64,000 bases of DNA, taken from the NCBI RefSeq assembly GCF_003966225.1, contig NZ_RXNU01000014.1, forward strand, positions 85,161 to 149,160. The letters run 5' to 3'. Positions 27,187-37,336 of the stretch are shown here, in pieces. The position numbers were made by a program, and so were the translations under genes. The stretch comes from Shewanella canadensis. Lineage in GTDB: Bacteria > Pseudomonadota > Gammaproteobacteria > Enterobacterales > Shewanellaceae. Below the pieces are notes generated by a model that was not told the origin of the DNA, made no database searches, and saw only the letters and a list, made by a program, of their open reading frames with translations. Position 1 is the stretch's first letter, and each line of letters begins with the position of its first letter.

Positions 27187-30100
27187 TTAACCAAAGGTTT
27201 TTCGACGAATAGTCAGAAGTGCAAGCAGACCCAACAGTCCACCACCTAAACTACCGCCGCTATCACTGCTCTCTACTGGCTCTTCCACAGGAGCTGCTGG
27301 CGCATTCAATGTCATCACAAAACTGGCTTGCGTTTTATTGACTGAATCATCCGCAGTGACAACCACGGTATACTCGCCAGCGGCACCTGAGGCAGCGCTA
27401 CCCGTAATCATGCCTGACACGCTATCAATGCTCAGTCCTTCAGGTAAGTCTGTTGCACTAAACGTCAATGCATCGCCCTCCGCTTCGTTAAAGTACATTG
27501 AAGCATCAATCTCAACTGCATCCGTTTCGCTCATAGAAACCGCAGGCATTTCACCAACAAGCTCAGGGGCAACATCATTAACGTTGTTTATCATAATATT
27601 AACGTTAGATACCGCAGTGTAGGTATTACCTTGACGGCCGATAACCTCTAAGTTATAGCTCATATTGCCTGCATCGTAATCCAGAGCGGCTGGATTATTG
27701 ACGATGATCTCACCTGAACCACTAACCGTAAATGGATCGCCTGGAATCGCATTTGCTAGGCTCAAGGTGTATGGATACCATTCAGAGTCAAAGTTAGCTG
27801 TCGCAAAGAATGTTGCAGCATCGAGCTCAACTTGCGCCACTACGCTGCCCATTTCAGCATCTTCATCGACACTGTGAGTTTGGCCATCCAGCGGATGGGC
27901 TATAAACGCGTAGCTACCTTGACCCATAGGAGAGGTCATACCCCAGTTATCTTCTAGGCTAATCAGCATCATACCGTGATTATCACAGCCCCCGCCCCCA
28001 ATGTTGAAACTGAAGTTACACTCACTGGCCATACCTAGTTCAGCCGTTTCACCCGCAGCTAAGGTCACCATAGGGCTGTACTCTTTGGTTTCCCCCTCTT
28101 CCACTAGGCGAGAAATTAACGGTAAGCCACCCGCATTACTTTCAAACTCCTTCATCTCACCGGTGAACCAGTCAAAGTAAGCTTCTTTCTTCACTTTGCC
28201 GTATTTAACAGGATTGAATTGGATAATAGGTTCACCCAGATCGGCAATCGCATCGCGGTCGGTGGCAAAGATCCAGCCATGGTTTTGATCAAAGTCTTCG
28301 ATGCTATCCATGTCTTCACCATGGTAGAGATCTTCCAGACAATACTGAGAGACAAAGTTCTGCCCATGACCGGTCATATACGTCGGTAGCTTAGACTTAG
28401 TGTAACGCTTACGTGGCTGAGTCCAGTCATACTCTTGCTTGTAATCGATGAACCACGACGCTGGTGAACCATTTTCGTCGGGCTCAATAAAGCCACCCAT
28501 CACCATCTGAGTCGCCTCATCCCATGCATATGGTTCGCTATTTACCCCTTTATCAAACTCGTTATCGAGGACGAACTGCTCCTGATAGACATTCCACCAA
28601 ACAAGCGCTGCACCCCCCTTATCAAAGTGGTTAGCCATACCTGCATCGTTAGGCTTAAAAAAACGACCCGCTACCACGAGCTTCTTTCCCGTAGAACACA
28701 TGGCCTCGTCATAAATACCACCACCGACTACATTCGGCATATTGCCTTGAGTGTTTTCTTTGCCTTCAGGTAGTTGTTTTTGATGATACATCGCAGGAAA
28801 TACCGCAAATGTGGTCTCCGTGACACTGGTATTGGTAAACTGCTGAACATAGGCGCCTGCTTCGACGCTAAATTTATTACTTAGCTCAGAGCCATACTGC
28901 TCTTCAAATGTACTAAAATCTCGAGTAATTTCAGTACTTGCCCTTGGTTTAACTAACCAGCTCATGCTTACCGTTGGCTTCTCTTCCGCAGTAAGATGAA
29001 GCTGACCAGAAAGCTCTACCTTCGACCAATTTTCTGATGTAAAGTCACTCGCCATCTTAATCGGCCAGTTATCTAGCTTAGTAAAATCAATCTCTAATAC
29101 TACGGGGAAGATAACGGTTTGCCCTGCGGGTACGCTAACACTGGTTGGGACGTCCCAAGTTAATGCCGCATCACCCGACTTACCCATTGAACTCATCACG
29201 ACTTGGTAGGTAACGGTTTCCTCGGCTAAGTTCTTTAGTTGTACCTCTTTCACAAAGCGCTGCACACCTATGCCTTCTTCAAAGCCAAAACTAAGGTTAG
29301 GTTGATAGCTATTTTTCTCCCAAGCAACGACTGAAGAGTTCATGGCAGCATCGATGTTCTCAACGCCATTACCTATCAATACAAGCTCAGCTTGCTTATT
29401 GGCAAGATCCATTACATTGTTATCAGCGGTATTCATCAATAACGCTTTGATCTCAACCATAGACAATTCTGGACGCTTTGATTTAAGCACTGCTGCAGCC
29501 GCCGCAACCCGCGCGGCCGCCATCACGGTGTGTGACTCGGTATCGGTTTGATCGCCACCGCCAACCACTGCTACATCAATGTTTTCTGCGTAGCTGACCA
29601 TATCTGGCTTTGAGTATCCATTCGCACCACGAACTGGTCCATGTGGTGTACTTTCAGTAACCATCATCTTGTCTTCAGCATCCGTTGTCATGCCGCCAAC
29701 AGTCAGCGCGCTCGGCGCAGCTCCACGCCAAGTCATATTGAATCGATTATCAAACCATTCACCACCCGTTCCGGCATTCACCACGACAAGGGCGCCTAAT
29801 CCGGATGCCATCTCTATCGCGTGGGCTTCTGCCACAGGACCTGAGATACCATTATCTGATGGTGCGTAAAACGCACTCCCACCAAGCGCATCGACCACTA
29901 TGATGTCGGCTCGGTCATCAAAACTACCATCTTGATTCGGATCAAGCGCATACTCTAATGCCAACATAAATGTGCTGCTTGATTCAGCGCTTAAGCTATA
30001 TCCATTACCGTATGGGTCGGATACGTTTGAGGTTTTGAAGGCAGCTATTTTAGCCCCAGGCGCGAGTGAATGAACCACGCTGGCGAGTCGAGTACCATGG

Positions 30101-30843
30101 CCGGTATTGTGGGTTGATCCATCATAATCGCGAGTGTAATAGATATTTTGGTCAATTGGATTTGGATCTAAGCCCCAACCCGCATCACTGCTCAGATCCA
30201 TACCTTCAACGACGACATCGGTTGGGAAACCGTCAAATGCGTTAACGGCGTTTGCCATCGCTTCACCGTACGTTGCCGCTTCGCCGTCACCACCAAGCCC
30301 AACGTGAGTGTAATCGACACCCGAGCCAATTATCGCCACTTTAACGCCCTCACCAGCAGTCACATCATCAACAAGTGCTGGCGCTTTAGCTGCAGTAGAC
30401 AAATTCCCGGCCATTGGTTTTCTCATCGCATTAACAGGCATCACTGCCGTTGTGACTTCGGCAATAACCGCTTTAACGCCAGTGATGCTCTTGATTTTAT
30501 TCGCGTATGACGGATCGGCTTGTACGCGTACAAAGTTACCAAATATTTTCGCACCGGGCAGTGCTTTAATATTACCGTCCAGCGCCATGATTTCGCTAAG
30601 GACTGATTTCTGCTTAGCTTCTACCTGCTTAAGATTTGCGGCAAATTTCTTTTTATTGTTAACCGTTGCTTTAGTCAGCGAGCCCACATCTGAAAGGTAT
30701 ACGTTAAAAGTAACAGATTGGTCTTTTTTAGCTTGCGCGCTGTATGCTGATAAGGCGTCAGTACTTTGTGCAATGGCTATCGATGCAGGCACCATGGCAG
30801 CTAGTGCTATGCAAGTTGCCAATTTTGATTTTTTAAATGACAT
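27187..30843 (-). CDS. S8 subtilase homologue with degraded active site (predicted pseudoprotease), GlyGly-CTERM
   Basis: 1218 residues: signal peptide (to ~25), an I9-like prodomain (about 40-130), a subtilase fold (about 160-470), long beta-rich regions, a cadherin/He_PIG-like domain near 1080-1180, and a GlyGly-CTERM tail (SGGSLGGGLLGLLALL then RRK) for rhombosortase-type processing. In the fold the Asp motif reads IIGSGVD, so the catalytic Asp is Gly173; His249 is kept in GHGT; the Ser motif reads SHTVMAA, so the nucleophile is Val440; the oxyanion Asn region reads NAGTGG. All three losses are read from intact frame without stops, so this is a full-length but probably inactive protein. 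Divergent from an intact S8 protease. Confidence 0.8.
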   Translation of the reverse strand: MSFKKSKLATCIALAAMVPASIAIAQSTDALSAYSAQAKKDQSVTFNVYLSDVGSLTKATVNNKKKFAANLKQVEAKQKSVLSEIMALDGNIKALPGAKIFGNFVRVQADPSYANKIKSITGVKAVIAEVTTAVMPVNAMRKPMAGNLSTAAKAPALVDDVTAGEGVKVAIIGSGVDYTHVGLGGDGEAATYGEAMANAVNAFDGFPTDVVVEGMDLSSDAGWGLDPNPIDQNIYYTRDYDGSTHNTGHGTRLASVVHSLAPGAKIAAFKTSNVSDPYGNGYSLSAESSSTFMLALEYALDPNQDGSFDDRADIIVVDALGGSAFYAPSDNGISGPVAEAHAIEMASGLGALVVVNAGTGGEWFDNRFNMTWRGAAPSALTVGGMTTDAEDKMMVTESTPHGPVRGANGYSKPDMVSYAENIDVAVVGGGDQTDTESHTVMAAARVAAAAAVLKSKRPELSMVEIKALLMNTADNNVMDLANKQAELVLIGNGVENIDAAMNSSVVAWEKNSYQPNLSFGFEEGIGVQRFVKEVQLKNLAEETVTYQVVMSSMGKSGDAALTWDVPTSVSVPAGQTVIFPVVLEIDFTKLDNWPIKMASDFTSENWSKVELSGQLHLTAEEKPTVSMSWLVKPRASTEITRDFSTFEEQYGSELSNKFSVEAGAYVQQFTNTSVTETTFAVFPAMYHQKQLPEGKENTQGNMPNVVGGGIYDEAMCSTGKKLVVAGRFFKPNDAGMANHFDKGGAALVWWNVYQEQFVLDNEFDKGVNSEPYAWDEATQMVMGGFIEPDENGSPASWFIDYKQEYDWTQPRKRYTKSKLPTYMTGHGQNFVSQYCLEDLYHGEDMDSIEDFDQNHGWIFATDRDAIADLGEPIIQFNPVKYGKVKKEAYFDWFTGEMKEFESNAGGLPLISRLVEEGETKEYSPMVTLAAGETAELGMASECNFSFNIGGGGCDNHGMMLISLEDNWGMTSPMGQGSYAFIAHPLDGQTHSVDEDAEMGSVVAQVELDAATFFATANFDSEWYPYTLSLANAIPGDPFTVSGSGEIIVNNPAALDYDAGNMSYNLEVIGRQGNTYTAVSNVNIMINNVNDVAPELVGEMPAVSMSETDAVEIDASMYFNEAEGDALTFSATDLPEGLSIDSVSGMITGSAASGAAGEYTVVVTADDSVNKTQASFVMTLNAPAAPVEEPVESSDSGGSLGGGLLGLLALLTIRRKTFG

Positions 30844-31516
30844 ATTTTTTCCCTAAGAAGTTGCGACATTATTTTTATTGTTTAAGTCGAATTGTTTAAG
30901 GCTAACCAGTCATATCGCCACACCTGATTAACACCTTATTAACTCTCTACCTCTATGGTTTTCTGTTAATTGTTCACAAACAACAAGCATATGGCCTTTC
31001 ATTTTATTTCTTTTCTCTTTCTATTAGTCTTCATTTTCTTTTAATTCAGATAGTTACAGCTGGCGCAATTATTCATAAAAATCACATCTCTGATTCAAAA
31101 CCCACCAAATAACTTGTCAAATTCCTCCTTGCTGACACTAATTCGAGCTTTTCTATTCGTATTCATTGTGTCATTTAGCGTATAGGCCTTGCCTACACTG
31201 ACTTGCAGGCAGTTTTATCAAGCGACAGCAATGAGGACCCCAATAGATAAACGACTAGTAAAAACAAATAAACAAGATACACACCGATACAAAAGCAATT
31301 GTTAACCGATTGTTTTTAATGAAATTGAAAAAGAAATGAAGGATAAGTGAAGTCAAATAGTAGCGAGCAATTTGCTCAACATAGTTTCGATGGGGTATCA
31401 AGTTTACGTCGAATTAACAACTCCTACTGATTGACTGTTCGCGGCAGCAAGTCGCGATAGAAGAAAAAGCATAAAACAAAAACTTGAAAAACAATTATAA
31501 AAACGAGGAAGACCAG
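30844..31516. promoter_or_regulatory. Divergent promoter region of two S8 genes
   Basis: 673 bp, AT-rich, without a gene. It must carry both start regions. I see no strong palindrome or known operator. AGGG precedes the minus start and GAGGA precedes the plus GTG. Confidence 0.5.
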
Positions 31517-34500
31517 GTGAAATTAATTTATAGAAAAAGCCTCATTGCAGCAGCGCTCAGTATCATATTAAGCCCTGTCTCTCTGGCAAATATGGTAGAT
31601 AGCCGTGGCCTAGACGCTGACAGCGGTCAACGCAGCAATAAACTACAAGCCAGCAAACGTAATACCGACAACCTCTATATGGTGTTACTCGAAGATCAGC
31701 CTCTGGCGACTTATAATGGCAATATCAGTAACCTACAGGCCACCAGCCTGCTGAGCAATGAGACTAACAAGCGCAAAGATAACGGCACGCTGAACGTGCA
31801 AAGTGCCGCGAGTCAGAACTACCTGAGATACCTCTCTCAGCAATTAAACTCAACACTTAAGCGCGCTCAGGCTAGCCTAAGTCGAGAGTTGACCATTGAT
31901 AGCCAATATCAAATAGCCCTTAATGGCTTTAGTACCAACTTAAGCGAGCAAGAAGCGGCGCAGTTACAGAACGTAACGGGTGTAAAGCTGGTACAAAAGG
32001 TTCAGCGCCGCCACCTCACGACAGACTCCGGCCCTAAACACATTCAGGCACCATCTGCATGGGATGGCACCGCTACAGGCATGGCAAGTAAGGGGGAAGG
32101 GGTCATAGTAGGCATATTAGATACTGGGATTAGTGCTTTTAACCCCTCATTTGCCGATGTGGGTGGCGATGAATATGACCATACCAATCCGCTTGGTGAA
32201 GGCATATATCTAGGTCAATGTGCAGAATCTAGCCTGGCTCACTACTGTAATGACAAATTAATTGGGATCTGGGCCCATGAGGGGGTGATGGATGACTATA
32301 TTCCTGAAGGTGATGACAGGATAGGCATCGATCATAACGGCCATGGCTCGCATACCGGTTCAACTACCGCTGGAAATGTTGTTAAAAGCGTACCTATCTA
32401 TAATGTGATGGGCGACGAAGCTGACTTTAGCTTTGGCCAAATTAGTGGAGTGGCTCCACACGCCAACATAGTCTCATATCAGGTATGTGCTGCCGATGCT
32501 GGATGTTGGAGTGATGTGACCGCACTTGCGGTAGAACACGCAATTGAGAACGGTGTTCAGGTACTTAACTACTCTGTGGGTGGTGGTGCGAGTAACCCTT
32601 GGTACGATACCGACGCTCAAGCATTTTTATCCGCGCGAGAAGCGGGGATCCATGTGGCGACATCTGCGGGTAACTCTGGACCAGAACCAGAAACTATAGG
32701 CTCACCGGGTAATGCTCCTTGGATCACAACGGTTGCGGCTTACACGCATGATCGCAGCTTTACGGACAAAGACATCAGCTTTAGTGGTGGTGATATTTCG
32801 CTATCGAATTTAACGGGGAAAGGGGCGACTGGCGGCATAACCGCTAACGTCGTTCACGCCCGAGACTTTGGCGATGCAGACTGTTTAGACCCGTTTGCCG
32901 AAAACACCTTTAGTGGTGAGATAGTTGTCTGCCAACGAGGTGATATCGCTCGCGTGTCCAAAGGAACCAATGTTTTGGCTGGCGGCGCCGGCGGCATGAT
33001 CTTAGTTAACGTGGATGGCGGCTCAGAAACCGTCGATGCTGATTTCCATGTTTTGCCTGCAATCCATGTCGATGCCGCTCAAGGCAATGACTTAACCTCT
33101 TGGTTAGCCGCTGGTAGCGATCACACTGCCACGATTAGCAGCTCAAACATGGAAAGTAACCCAGATAATGCCGATGTAGCAGCTTACTTTACCTCTCGTG
33201 GCCCAGAACCCATCATGAACCGCTGGTTGACTCCCCACGTCGCTGCGCCAGGGGTGGCAATTTATGCTGCCAACTCTGAGTATCAACCCTGGCGTGAAGA
33301 AAAAACAGAATCGCCATATACCTTCATGGACGGTACATCTATGTCTAGCCCCCATGTGGCTGGTGCGATGGCCTTAATCACCGCACTAAAACCTGAATGG
33401 ACACCCGCACAGCTGCAATCAGCCTTAATGTTGAGTGCCGAGTTTAATACCCGTAAAGATGACGGTGTCACACCATCAGACTTTTTCGACTCAGGCGCGG
33501 GTAGCTTACGCATCGATAGAGCCTTAAATACCGGTCTTATCATGGACGTCACTTATCAAGAATATGTCGACGCTAACCCAGATGCCGGTGGTAGCCCGGA
33601 ATCTATGAACATGCCATCGGCAGTACAAAGTGATTGCATGATGAGCTGTAGCTGGACGCGCACATTCATAGCGACATCGGCATCGACCTGGACCACCAGT
33701 GGTGATGCAAGCGTCGAGGGCATGAGCGTCGCATCGACGCCGAGCAGCTTTACCTTAGCCGCGGGTGAAAGCATAGAGCTAGAGGTCACTGCTACCATCT
33801 CATCGGGCTTTAGTTCAGAATTTGGTATGGGTCGATTGATCCTCACGCCATCTGACAACAGCTTAACGCCATCTGCCATGCCCGTTATCGGTACTTTCGT
33901 TGCGGGTAACTATCCGGAAAATACTTCGATTGAAACCAACAAGAACAGAGAAAGCGCCAGTATAGAGGGGATCACTACAGTAGGCTCCAGCGATATTCAG
34001 GTTGCCGTGTTTGAGCTTGCCGAAGTCGAAGTGATCAAGGCCGACGTGCCAAGAGACGATAGCGACACAGCGAGCTGGCCGACCAATGTCTGGAACGACA
34101 GTAACTACTTTTACTCGCAGCTTATCAATGTCACGCCATCAACCAAACGCATTGTGGCGCGTATCAAAGATACCAGCTCACCAGATCTCGACCTCTATAT
34201 AGGCCGTGATGCAAACTACAACGGTAAGCCTGACGATTACTATGAAATGGCTGAATTCCTTTGTATGAGTGCGACCGAAACGGCATTCGAAAATTGTGAA
34301 GTCAACAATCCGCAACCCGGTACCTACTACCTTGCGGTGCATAATTTTGGTGACACTAACACCCCATCTGAAACTGTCGATACCATCACTATCGAACTGG
34401 CTGTTATAGGCAAAGATAACGCAACGGTTTCTGTGGATTATAAAGCTCAAGTGGGTGCCAATGAAGATATCGAGCTGGTACTCAATTGGGATAAAACGCT

Positions 34501-35344
34501 GCAACCAGACACTCTCTGTATGACTGCCGTTGAGATAGGAACAGGAGTCGATACTCCAGCTAACATAGGCTTGATGCCTATCGAGCTATATAGAAACGCG
34601 ACCTTTGTAAGCAGCAGCTTAGATAAGAGCGAGCTCAACACTGGTGAGAGTCTGACTCTATCGGTTGAACTAGTGGCTAATACAAGCGATATCGATATGA
34701 TTTTCGATATTCAAGCCACACTACCTGAAGGCGTCGTTATCGAAAGTGACAGCCATGAAGGTAGTCTGGATGGACAGGTCATTAGCTGGCAGATCACTCA
34801 AGCACCGCAGAGTGATGCTCAAACGATCACTCTAAGCTTAAGTACTAACGACATGGTGATGTCAGAAGAGTTAATCTTTGAGGTCTCTCATACCGTCAAC
34901 GACAATCAACAGAGCGAAATACTAGAACCTGTCCACCTGGAGGGGATCCCAGTAGCTCTGATTAACGAAGAGAGTGAGCTTACTCTGTCAGCCGATGAGC
35001 AAACCTCAGTCACTCTGACCGCAGCCTCTAGTACTGTGCCGAACAGTGATGATGTCGCAATCTATACCTGGACCCAGGTTTCAGGTCCTGAAATCAGCAT
35101 AGAAGATATGAGTCAAGCTGAGCTCAACCTGGTACTGCCTGATGTGACAAATGATGATGTCGCCGTGCTGGAGCTAACCATAAGCAATGGTGAGAAGACA
35201 TCCGTGGCAGCAATAGTAACGATATCTATCGTGGCAGAAATAGCTCCGACACCAGAGCCAACTCCTGAATCGAGCGGTGGTGCACTAAGTATCAGTGTCC
35301 TACTGCTTGGCTTACTTGGTTTACGCCGCCAGCGCAAAAGATAG
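31517..35344 (+). CDS. S8 subtilisin-like serine protease, PA domain, GlyGly-CTERM
   Basis: 1275 residues from GTG 31517, chosen because GAGGA lies 7 nt upstream and the protein then starts MKLIYRKSLIAAALSIILSP, a proper signal; a TTG at 31484 has none. An I9-type prodomain lies at about 45-155. The triad is intact: Asp202 (GILDTGIS), His276 (NGHGSHTG), Ser608 (GTSMSSPHVAG), with Asn in SAGNSG. A PA insert (about 445-545) sits before Ser. C-terminal Ig-like/pre-peptidase-like modules follow, ending with SSGGALSISVLLLGLLGL then RRQRKR, a GlyGly-CTERM sorting tail. Secreted by type II-like routes in relatives and released at the surface. Followed by a strong terminator. Confidence 0.85.
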   Translation: MKLIYRKSLIAAALSIILSPVSLANMVDSRGLDADSGQRSNKLQASKRNTDNLYMVLLEDQPLATYNGNISNLQATSLLSNETNKRKDNGTLNVQSAASQNYLRYLSQQLNSTLKRAQASLSRELTIDSQYQIALNGFSTNLSEQEAAQLQNVTGVKLVQKVQRRHLTTDSGPKHIQAPSAWDGTATGMASKGEGVIVGILDTGISAFNPSFADVGGDEYDHTNPLGEGIYLGQCAESSLAHYCNDKLIGIWAHEGVMDDYIPEGDDRIGIDHNGHGSHTGSTTAGNVVKSVPIYNVMGDEADFSFGQISGVAPHANIVSYQVCAADAGCWSDVTALAVEHAIENGVQVLNYSVGGGASNPWYDTDAQAFLSAREAGIHVATSAGNSGPEPETIGSPGNAPWITTVAAYTHDRSFTDKDISFSGGDISLSNLTGKGATGGITANVVHARDFGDADCLDPFAENTFSGEIVVCQRGDIARVSKGTNVLAGGAGGMILVNVDGGSETVDADFHVLPAIHVDAAQGNDLTSWLAAGSDHTATISSSNMESNPDNADVAAYFTSRGPEPIMNRWLTPHVAAPGVAIYAANSEYQPWREEKTESPYTFMDGTSMSSPHVAGAMALITALKPEWTPAQLQSALMLSAEFNTRKDDGVTPSDFFDSGAGSLRIDRALNTGLIMDVTYQEYVDANPDAGGSPESMNMPSAVQSDCMMSCSWTRTFIATSASTWTTSGDASVEGMSVASTPSSFTLAAGESIELEVTATISSGFSSEFGMGRLILTPSDNSLTPSAMPVIGTFVAGNYPENTSIETNKNRESASIEGITTVGSSDIQVAVFELAEVEVIKADVPRDDSDTASWPTNVWNDSNYFYSQLINVTPSTKRIVARIKDTSSPDLDLYIGRDANYNGKPDDYYEMAEFLCMSATETAFENCEVNNPQPGTYYLAVHNFGDTNTPSETVDTITIELAVIGKDNATVSVDYKAQVGANEDIELVLNWDKTLQPDTLCMTAVEIGTGVDTPANIGLMPIELYRNATFVSSSLDKSELNTGESLTLSVELVANTSDIDMIFDIQATLPEGVVIESDSHEGSLDGQVISWQITQAPQSDAQTITLSLSTNDMVMSEELIFEVSHTVNDNQQSEILEPVHLEGIPVALINEESELTLSADEQTSVTLTAASSTVPNSDDVAIYTWTQVSGPEISIEDMSQAELNLVLPDVTNDDVAVLELTISNGEKTSVAAIVTISIVAEIAPTPEPTPESSGGALSISVLLLGLLGLRRQRKR

Positions 35345-35383
35345 TTACTGGTTTACGTTTCAATTAATGAGAAGGAGTAAAAA

Positions 35384-35584
35384 CTAAGGTTTCTTGTCAA
35401 TCTTTCCGGCCGCTCTGCGGTCGGCTTTTTTTATCATATCTAACTGGGCTGCCGCCTTCTCAACATCAACAAGATAAATTAACAAGCCCCAGCCGGCAAA
35501 GAGGTGCTTAAGTGTGTGCCCGCTAACGCTCTCAATAATCACTAGATAGACCGCTTCATCCAAGCATTCTGCAATTTTGGCCAT
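35384..35584 (-). pseudogene. C-terminal remnant of a ceramidase-like membrane protein
   Basis: 66 residues: the portion AKIAECLDEAVYLVI...SGHTLKHLFAGWGLLIYL resembles the last ~50 residues of the intact protein encoded at 44032-44799 (AKATEYFDLDIY...SGHTIKHLLAAAA). Only this end is present; the upstream side runs straight into the folM promoter. Its last ~10 codons are read from the + strand terminator of the S8 protease gene, so the original end is also lost. A decayed gene fragment rather than a working gene. Confidence 0.6.
35406..35432 (+). terminator. Terminator of the active S8 protease gene
   Basis: Stem CCGGCCGC / GCGGTCGG (one G-U pair), 3-nt loop, then C and seven Ts. Confidence 0.85.
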
Positions 35585-35663
35585 CAGATAAAAGTCTTAA
35601 ATGGTACCGCTCCTGTGATAGATTACTTCTCTAATAACATTAAAAAGTAGCGGGGATATTGAG

Positions 35664-36377
35664 ATGAGAACAATAGTGATCACCGGGTCTAGCCGAAGGC
35701 TCGGCTTATTCCTGGTAGAAAAATTTCTTTCTATGGGCGACACAGTGATCGCCATAACAAGAAGCCCTTCTCAAGATTTTAAATCCATAAGTTCAGAGCA
35801 TTTACATCTCATTCAGGTCGCCGGTTATGACCAACTCGGTATCACTAAGGCAATGCGGGAGATAGCAGCTATCACAGATTGCGTCGATCTGCTGATAAAC
35901 AATGCCTCTATGTATGACGCAGACCCGGAGAGTTTTGAAGAGTTAGAAAGCCATTATCTCTCGTTATTTAATGTTCACATGCTGTTTCCCACTCTTTTAA
36001 TCACAGCCTTGAAGGAACATATGTACAGCGAAAGTACGCCCGGTGTGGTGGTCAACATTACGGATATTTATGCCGATAACCCAAATCCGGAATACTCGCT
36101 GTATTGCTCGACTAAGTCGGGGTTAGAGAGCCTGACTCAGTCATTTGCAAAGAAGTTTGCCCCGGGAATACGTTGCAACTCCATCATGCCCGGCCCAATA
36201 CAGTTTCTTGAGCAGCACACAGAACAGCAAAAATCAGAGGTATATAAGGAGACTCTACTACCGTTCGAAGGTGGTTATATGCCGGTCTTTCAAGCCGTGA
36301 CTTTCCTGCTCGAGAATCATTATGTTACCGGAACGAGCATTAAAGTTGATGGCGGTAGGTCCATTTGTAGGGGGTAG
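35664..36377 (+). CDS. folM: FolM-like dihydromonapterin reductase (short-chain dehydrogenase)
   Basis: 237 residues, SDR fold: NADPH site TGSSRRLG at the N-terminus (the arginines favour NADPH), NNAS at about 80, Ser and Y-x3-K in YSLYCSTKSG, and C-terminal VTGTSIKVDGG. The RRLGL start is characteristic of FolM/pteridine-reductase-like members, which reduce dihydromonapterin and dihydrofolate. The neighbouring convergent gene is a FolK-like protein, which supports a pterin role. The 3' ends of the two overlap by 120 bp. Confidence 0.75.
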   Translation: MRTIVITGSSRRLGLFLVEKFLSMGDTVIAITRSPSQDFKSISSEHLHLIQVAGYDQLGITKAMREIAAITDCVDLLINNASMYDADPESFEELESHYLSLFNVHMLFPTLLITALKEHMYSESTPGVVVNITDIYADNPNPEYSLYCSTKSGLESLTQSFAKKFAPGIRCNSIMPGPIQFLEQHTEQQKSEVYKETLLPFEGGYMPVFQAVTFLLENHYVTGTSIKVDGGRSICRG

Positions 36378-36782
36378 ACCGTATTGAGTCAGATCGACAT
36401 ACCGACTTTTATCTACCGTAAGCAGACTGGAGACATAAGACTCACGAGAGGATAGGAAGAGTGAAAAATCTAACTTGTCTGAGCATGTCACAATATCGAT
36501 ATCTGCCACCCTATCGACAAGCGAGCAATCTAAGGCTGTACGATCTCTGCCGAGTGACGTTTCTATTGAATTGGTCATCTGTTTAATATCACCAAGCTCC
36601 TTAGCCGATTCAATGACGGCTAAGGAATTTAGAAACCGGTGTTCGCTTTCGATACCCACAGGCTCGGTGTAGATGAAGGGAAAGCCTATGACGACCCCAA
36701 AATTCTGACATAAGGCGGAGGTAATGCTCACGGCGTTCAGCTCGGGAGTAATATTGGTTCCGATCGAAAGGTAATAAAACAT
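36258..36782 (-). CDS. FolK-like (HPPK) pterin pyrophosphokinase homologue
   Basis: 174 residues. YYLSIGTNITPE, FLNSLAVIES, IETSLGRDRT and DRVADIDIV follow the HPPK pattern: S-x-G-x-N start, N-x-x-x-x-x-ET, LGR-x-R, and D-x-D for Mg-ATP. It is more divergent than FolK of the main folate pathway and could act on monapterin or be a paralogue. Its last ~40 codons lie antisense to the conserved end of folM and show no family features, so the stop may have been gained by readthrough into the neighbour. Start has no alternative nearby. Confidence 0.6.
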   Translation of the reverse strand: MFYYLSIGTNITPELNAVSITSALCQNFGVVIGFPFIYTEPVGIESEHRFLNSLAVIESAKELGDIKQMTNSIETSLGRDRTALDCSLVDRVADIDIVTCSDKLDFSLFLSSRESYVSSLLTVDKSRYVDLTQYGLPPTNGPTAINFNARSGNIMILEQESHGLKDRHITTFER

Positions 36783-36934
36783 CTTATCGCAATAACTTCC
36801 TTATATATGCACCGATAAATACAGTAATAAAGAGAACCCCGATAAATGATCGGTAACCCAAAAATAACAGAGGGGCACACACAAATAAAGTGGCTTAACA
36901 AGATTTCAGATAAGTCAGTTCACCACAAGCATCA

Positions 36935-37261
36935 CTAATGACTATGCCCCTGAGACAGGTTGATCATAACCACACCTAAAGCGACCAACAGCATGCCAAT
37001 CCAGGCTGTCATATCCAGATGCTGACGATAGAAGAGTGCAGACAGAAGGGTCACTGTCACAATTGCCATCCCAGCCCAGAGGGCATGTACGACACCGACT
37101 GGCATCCCCTTCATTGCCTGGCCTAAGAAAAGAAACGCCGTCAGATGCCCCAAGATCACCATAGCTGCGGGGAGTGGGCGCGTGAAACCATCGGTCGCCT
37201 TAAGTGCCACATGAGATAAGGCTTCAGCCATGACACCCAGTAATAGAAAGATCCAACTCAT
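36935..37261 (-). CDS. Small multidrug resistance (SMR/EmrE-type) transporter
   Basis: 108 residues from the ATG at 37261, with AGGA 8 nt upstream; a longer frame to 37309 lacks a site. Four membrane helices and the essential Glu of TM1 (GVMAEALSHVALKATDGF) mark the SMR family, which exchanges cationic drugs or guanidinium-type solutes for protons. In the window it shares the five-promoter architecture of the formaldehyde genes, so it may export a toxic by-product. Upstream of it is promoter copy a (37337-37404). Confidence 0.8.
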   Translation of the reverse strand: MSWIFLLLGVMAEALSHVALKATDGFTRPLPAAMVILGHLTAFLFLGQAMKGMPVGVVHALWAGMAIVTVTLLSALFYRQHLDMTAWIGMLLVALGVVMINLSQGHSH

Positions 37262-37336
37262 AATAATAGTCCTAAATTTAAAGTGTTCGGCAGGATAAGT
37301 CCGCTTCACTGATCGAGATAATGATTTGTTGCGGCT

